Source: an uncultured Aquimarina sp.
Lineage (GTDB): Bacteria; Bacteroidota; Bacteroidia; Flavobacteriales; Flavobacteriaceae
DNA: 64,000 nt
Assembly: GCA_947498775.1 (NCBI GenBank)
Contig: CANMLL010000001.1
Span: 1-64,000, forward strand
Direction: 5' to 3'
Below, piece after piece: positions 59,621-64,000 of the stretch (its first letter is position 1; the number at the start of each line of letters is the position of its first letter). The notes beneath the pieces were generated by a model. That model was not told the origin of the DNA and ran no database searches. It saw only the letters and a program-made list of their open reading frames with translations. The position numbers were made by a program, and so were the translations under genes.

Positions 59621-62027
59621 CTGTAGTACTTCTGGTTTCTAAAGCTATTGTATCTGTCACTTTTTCCTGATATTTTTGCAAAACAAAACTTTTTTTAACG
59701 ATAACAGCGTCATTTACAACAAAAGGTCTGGGTATCATCTTCTCATCCCTTTTAGGAATAGAGAAATGTTTACTTTTTAATAAGTCATATGAGGATTCAT
59801 ACATAACAAATTTAGGTAGAGAATCCTTATGAAATTTCATGCGTAGCTCTAAAGGCTCATTATCTGTAGCTAGATAGGTAAGCAAGTTTTGGTTCCACCT
59901 TTTGGTGTAGGCATTATATTGATTGCCATCCTTGTATTTAAAACTTGTGGCAGTCTCTCCGTTTACCTCCAATTGATCAAAATTAAATAAAGTCTCTGTA
60001 TATAGATCAATTCTATTAATTTCTCTTTGCGGTACAATGCAGAGATCAATATATCTTGAATTATTAATTATAGTATCATTACTCCATTCTATTTTTGGTT
60101 GTTTTATATCTTTAACAGGAGCCTGATTGGCATATGTATATGATTTGCCATATTTACTTTGTAAGGTATATGCAAACGCCTTACCAGATCTGTTTTTAGA
60201 TATTTCAGCATTATAGGTCGCTACAATATTTTCTTTTTTGTCAATATAATTTTGAGACCAGGAATCAAGTATCTTATCGTAAGTGGCCCAAATTGCTTTG
60301 TTTTGGTCTGCATCTAGAATATATATCAAACTATTTGGTTTCTGTCTTTTGTTGGTAAAATCTGATTTTGCATGTGCCGAAATGAGAAAAACTAATGTAA
60401 GCACTAAAGCGATGTTTCCCAATAAGTTTTTTCTCTTATAAAAACCAAGTACGGGTAATAAAACTCCGATTAATAGTACTGATAATACCGCAGAAACAAA
60501 CAGTATTTTAAGACCTAATGCTACCGGAAAAGAAGCAATAAAAGGAGATAAAATAAAAATAGCGGGTAACCCCAAGAAGGTCATTAGATAAGGGTTTGGT
60601 TTTTTTTGTCGAATTAATACAAATAAGGAAAGCAATCCAAAAAACAGTATGATAATAAAATAACTAGCTCCTTTTAAGTAAAAAGCAGCTAGAATAGAAA
60701 TCATGAGCCACATAAATAGAGGTGCAATAAGAAAACTAGGCAAATTTTCACTTTTTCCAAACCTTGCATAAACTTTTAAGCAAATGGCAAACGATAATAA
60801 TACAAAAGCAGTTATATACGCATAGCCATTATAGGTAAATCCTTGTTGAATTTCATTATATTGAGGATAAATGATTTTAAGAAGCTCCCATAAACCATAG
60901 GTTAGAAGCCCTGCCAGATGTATAGCAAGTAAGAAAACTCCAAAACCTTTGATGACTTGCTTGAAATCAATTCGATAAGCAGTTCTTCCATAAAGTATGA
61001 GACCTATAAATAAAATAGTCGCAATAATGAGTAATGGAAATATCCAACTAAATGGATATTTAGTGAGCTTAAAAATTGGAGTACTGAAGTAAATGAAATC
61101 TCGATCCGATTTCAGATCTGTAAGATCTACCTCAGAAAAGTAGGAGAGAAGTGGCATCAGGTAGCTTCCTTGATGTTGTAATGTGGTAAGGTCCAAATTT
61201 TGCCAGGTATCGTTTGCAGTGTGGTAATCAAAATGATCATCAATGAAAGCAAAATTGAATCCCTCGATATCTCCTTGTTCTCTAAATACTGTAAGATCAG
61301 TATCATTAGGAAGCATTTTATAGATACTATAAGCCAAAGAATTGGTAGTAGGATATGGTACTCTTGCATTAACAAATTCGTTGATCATTTTTCCATTCTT
61401 ACCATTCGTTTCTATAAACATGTATGAATCGCCACCACTTCCTCTAGCTTCAAAATTAAGTGCTAAACCTACGTTTTTAGCATAAGGATGCTTTTTTATA
61501 AAAAAATCTGCTCCGTTAAGCCCTAATTCTTCGCCATCGGTAATTAAAATAATGACATCATTCTTTGGTGTTTTATGTGTTGCTAAATATGCCCTTACCC
61601 CTTCTAGAATAGTTGCAACGCCACTACCCGCATCACTGGCACCAAAAGAAGAATGAGGGGAACTGTCATAGTGAGACATTACTACCAAAGATTTTCTGGA
61701 TGTACTTCCTTTAATTAAGGCGATGATGTTTTCTGGCTGACTTACTCTTCCTGCTTTAGAGATAGCCGTGCCTTTCTGGATTTGTGGTTCCAGCCCCATT
61801 TTTTTTAACTCATCCACGATGTACTTTTGTACTTTTTTATGGGCCTTGCTGCCCAAATAATGGGGTTCTTCAGAAATTTTTTTTACATGTTCTAAGGCAC
61901 GTAAGGTAGAAAACTCTTGAGTTGGCGCTTCGAGATCACTAATTTGATGTGATTTGGTGCTGTAAAAAGTGAAAAACAAAGAAAAAAGTATGAGGAGAAA
62001 CGTAAGTAATGAGGAAAACTTTCGCAT
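59604..62027 (-). CDS. M28-type peptidase with C-terminal membrane domain
   Basis: 807 residues. An N-terminal membrane anchor (about 5-25), then the M28 domain: VVMSHYDSSPHSSFGASDAGSG (zinc His and bridging Asp, about 115-136), ITDGEELGLNGADFF (Glu pair, about 158-172), FIETNGKNG, and DYHTANDT with the last His. From about 325 to 550 come eight or more membrane helices, then a beta-rich periplasmic end (about 555-807). This layout is like vacuolar/ER M28 membrane peptidases and is common in Bacteroidota. Substrate unknown. Confidence 0.9.
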   Translation of the reverse strand: MRKFSSLLTFLLILFSLFFTFYSTKSHQISDLEAPTQEFSTLRALEHVKKISEEPHYLGSKAHKKVQKYIVDELKKMGLEPQIQKGTAISKAGRVSQPENIIALIKGSTSRKSLVVMSHYDSSPHSSFGASDAGSGVATILEGVRAYLATHKTPKNDVIILITDGEELGLNGADFFIKKHPYAKNVGLALNFEARGSGGDSYMFIETNGKNGKMINEFVNARVPYPTTNSLAYSIYKMLPNDTDLTVFREQGDIEGFNFAFIDDHFDYHTANDTWQNLDLTTLQHQGSYLMPLLSYFSEVDLTDLKSDRDFIYFSTPIFKLTKYPFSWIFPLLIIATILFIGLILYGRTAYRIDFKQVIKGFGVFLLAIHLAGLLTYGLWELLKIIYPQYNEIQQGFTYNGYAYITAFVLLSFAICLKVYARFGKSENLPSFLIAPLFMWLMISILAAFYLKGASYFIIILFFGLLSLFVLIRQKKPNPYLMTFLGLPAIFILSPFIASFPVALGLKILFVSAVLSVLLIGVLLPVLGFYKRKNLLGNIALVLTLVFLISAHAKSDFTNKRQKPNSLIYILDADQNKAIWATYDKILDSWSQNYIDKKENIVATYNAEISKNRSGKAFAYTLQSKYGKSYTYANQAPVKDIKQPKIEWSNDTIINNSRYIDLCIVPQREINRIDLYTETLFNFDQLEVNGETATSFKYKDGNQYNAYTKRWNQNLLTYLATDNEPLELRMKFHKDSLPKFVMYESSYDLLKSKHFSIPKRDEKMIPRPFVVNDAVIVKKSFVLQKYQEKVTDTIALETRSTTDDQTN

Positions 62028-62249
62028 GGATGTATTGGTTTAGGCTAAAGGTAAGAAATAAGCCACAATTATTAAACCGATCCTAATTAAAATGACTTTT
62101 CTCTATCAAAGCGTTTATGAGTATGAGGATTGAAAAGAAATAATTATGAGTATCGCAAAAATCTTGCTAAAACAATACAAAGTCAACTGTCTTTTTGAAT
62201 AAGTTATTGAAAATCATTATATTTAAGTTTCACTAAATTACTTAATCTT

Positions 62250-62720
62250 ATGGGAATAATCAGTTTTCAAGGAGCTCGCTCCAAGGCCAAGAAGCAGGAT
62301 GAGACTCCGATCAAAGTTTCAGATTACATGACAAGGGATTTGATTACGTTTAATCCTAATCAATCAGTAATGGAGGTAATTGAAACATTGGTGAAATGCA
62401 AAATTTCAGGAGGTCCGGTGGTAGATGATAATAACCAATTGTTAGGGATTATTTCTGAAGGAGACTGTATTAAACAGCTCAATGAAAGTCGTTATTATAA
62501 TATGCCAATAGATGATGCCAGAGTAGAAAAGTTTATGGTCAAAGATGTTGAAACGATCGATGGTAATTTAAATATTTTTGATGCCGCCAACAAATTTTTA
62601 CAGACCAAAAGAAGACGTTTTCCGATTATTGAAGATGGTAAACTTGTAGGGCAGATTAGCCAAAAAGACGTGATGAAGGCCGCTTTAAAAATGAAAGGTC
62701 AAAACTGGCATGATAAATAG
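62250..62720 (+). CDS. CBS-domain pair protein
   Basis: 156 residues with two CBS motifs (about 20-80 and 90-150): SDYMTRDLITFNPNQSVMEVIETLVKCKISGGPVVDDNNQLLGIISEGDCIKQ and EKFMVKDVETIDGNLNIFDAANKFLQTKRRRFPIIEDGKLVGQISQKDVMKA. Such stand-alone pairs bind adenosine nucleotides and regulate partner proteins; the partner here is unknown. Confidence 0.85.
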   Translation: MGIISFQGARSKAKKQDETPIKVSDYMTRDLITFNPNQSVMEVIETLVKCKISGGPVVDDNNQLLGIISEGDCIKQLNESRYYNMPIDDARVEKFMVKDVETIDGNLNIFDAANKFLQTKRRRFPIIEDGKLVGQISQKDVMKAALKMKGQNWHDK

Positions 62721-62750
62721 GAAACAATGAACATACCATTATAAAATCTT

Positions 62751-62993
62751 TTAATGATCTGTAAGGTTAAAAGTCTTATGGATCTTTTTTTCTTGCTTTG
62801 CCCTGTTAAGACTTCTTACTGTGATTCCTAAATAATGTGCCAAATCAGTTTTAGAAATCTGTTTGGTTTGATTTGAAGAAAGCTGAAGCAACTTTTTTAA
62901 GTTGTACTCTAGCGGGTATGATTGTTGATAAGAAGCTCGAATAGCCGTATCTTTTAACTTAGCCGAAAGCGCTCGAATTAAAAGAATATTACA
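62751..62993 (-). pseudogene. Truncated Crp/Fnr-type regulator, C-terminal HTH only
   Basis: The minus strand reads 80 codons to the TAA at 62751-62753, with no Met, ending in LAHYLGITVRSLNRAKQEKKIHKTFNLTDH-like sequence (the HTH segment of Crp/Fnr family members: ISKTDLAHYLG-ITVRSLNRAK). The cyclic-nucleotide domain is missing: upstream is a stop and then the acyltransferase gene end. A decayed remnant. Confidence 0.7.
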
Positions 62994-63017
62994 TTACTTC
63001 ATTATAAAGTTTGAAAA

Positions 63018-63983
63018 CTATTGATCCCCGTTTTTAAAGTATTTTTGTTCCAACTCGGCTTGAAACTCTTCCATGACAGGTTTTACAGTACTATCCGGAA
63101 GATCGGCAATGCGAATATACATTAATCCATCTACGGCATTATTGAATAAGGGATCTACATTAAACGCTACTACTTTTGCGTTTTGTTTGATATATTTTTT
63201 GATCAATACAGGAATACGAAGACTTCCTGGTTCTACCTCATCAATGATTTTATCAAACTTGTTTAGATCACTCTTGCTTTCATCAAATACAAAGTCTTTA
63301 TCGGCATCTTTCAGCTTTACTTTGAATTCTTTTTTTGGATGTACATATTGAGCCACATAAGGATCGTAATAATGTGATTTCATAAACTCAATCATCAGTG
63401 ACTTTGAGAAATTACTAAACTTGTTACTTATACTTACGCCACCGATCAGATATTTGTGCTCTGGAAAACGCAAAGTACAATGCACAATCCCTTTCCATAA
63501 TAAAAATAAAGGCATAGGTCTTTGCTGGTATTCTTTGATAATAAAAGCCCTGCCCATTTCTATAGATTCGCTCATCATCTTATGTAATTCTGGCTCGAAT
63601 CGAAACAGATCCTGAAGGTAAAAACCATCAACCCCAAAATCGCCATATATCTTTGATCCCATCCCCATTCGATAAGCCCCTGCCAGCTTTTTAGCACCAT
63701 TATCCCATAAAAACATATGGTGGTAATAGTCGTCAAACTTATCAAGATCAATAGCATTATTTGTTCCTTCACCAATTTCTCTAAAAGTGATCTCACGTAG
63801 CCTTCCTATCTCATTTAGAATATTAGGTATAAACTTTTTTTGAGCCAGAAAAACCTCATAATTCTTACTTTGTAAAAGCCTTTTATCATTATCTCGGCAA
63901 AATTGCAATTCAGATTCAATAATCTGGGTGTTCCCTTCTCCTGCAATTTGTTTAGGAGATTTTGGTATTTTTAAATTTGGCAT
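63018..63983 (-). CDS. OlsB/GlsB-like N-acyltransferase (GNAT, hemolysin-type)
   Basis: 321 residues. The acetyltransferase-like OlsB fold: KNYEVFLAQKKFIPNILNEIGRLREITFREIGEGTNNAIDLDKFDDYYHHMFLWD, then KLAGAYRMGMG. In Bacteroidota such proteins add a 3-hydroxy fatty acyl group to the amine of ornithine or glycine (lyso-aminolipid step). The usual partner, a PlsC-like O-acyltransferase, would lie upstream of the window end. The start ATG is 17 bp before the right edge. Confidence 0.85.
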   Translation of the reverse strand: MPNLKIPKSPKQIAGEGNTQIIESELQFCRDNDKRLLQSKNYEVFLAQKKFIPNILNEIGRLREITFREIGEGTNNAIDLDKFDDYYHHMFLWDNGAKKLAGAYRMGMGSKIYGDFGVDGFYLQDLFRFEPELHKMMSESIEMGRAFIIKEYQQRPMPLFLLWKGIVHCTLRFPEHKYLIGGVSISNKFSNFSKSLMIEFMKSHYYDPYVAQYVHPKKEFKVKLKDADKDFVFDESKSDLNKFDKIIDEVEPGSLRIPVLIKKYIKQNAKVVAFNVDPLFNNAVDGLMYIRIADLPDSTVKPVMEEFQAELEQKYFKNGDQ

Positions 63984-64000
63984 GGACTCTCGTAACGTTT

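Overview
The window is AT-rich DNA from a member of the Bacteroidota, most likely a marine Flavobacteriaceae species (Aquimarina-like by overall feel; this is inference). Several things point there: promoters of the TTG-N19/20-TAnnTTTG type, few clear Shine-Dalgarno sites, lipoproteins with Cys lipoboxes, an RHS protein of the flavobacterial kind, a carotenoid operon (crtD-cruF-crtY), a b558-type succinate dehydrogenase, and an OlsB-like acyltransferase. No rRNA or CRISPR array was seen, and there is one tRNA (tRNA-Asn).

Layout. 1-4.1 kb: the 3' part of an RHS-repeat toxin gene, a small membrane protein that is the candidate immunity gene, and a MORN-repeat lipoprotein. 4.1-7.6 kb: a decayed patch with an intact IS4-type element inserted in the loop of a palindromic REP-like sequence, a ParD-like antitoxin next to a frameshifted ParE toxin, two related minus-strand coding remnants and a small HTH gene. 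7.7-17.9 kb: what looks like a 10.2-kb integrative element abutting tRNA-Asn. It carries an AvcD-type antiphage dCTP deaminase, a ubiquitin-like operon (multi-ubiquitin protein, ThiF/E1-like protein, DUF6527 protein), a candidate small RNA, an HTH-metallopeptidase, an XRE regulator, small excision or replication-like ORFs and a large serine recombinase whose 3' end runs into the tRNA. 18-64 kb: mostly core chromosome with scattered palindromic repeats.

Core region in order: an orphan double-glycine-leader peptide; RseP-type site-2 protease; SCO1; feoA-feoB and a tiny Cys-rich partner; EamA transporter; crtD-cruF-crtY; TerB-DnaJ protein; bacilliredoxin; acyltransferase and acyl-ACP desaturase; HD hydrolase; radical SAM protein; a TIR-domain protein; isoaspartyl peptidase; an alpha-2-macroglobulin-like lipoprotein paired with penicillin-binding protein 1C; a CYTH/lipoprotein/Rossmann group; dinB with a duplicated 5' end flanking a two-gene segment; methionine aminotransferase; sdhCAB; two M28 peptidases; a CBS protein; a Crp/Fnr remnant and the OlsB-like acyltransferase.

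The most unusual content is on the tRNA-Asn element. It combines nucleotide-depletion defence and a bacterial ubiquitin-like pathway in which the 170 residues ahead of the E1 adenylation domain contain no cysteine. The element also appears to have replaced the tRNA terminator on integration.
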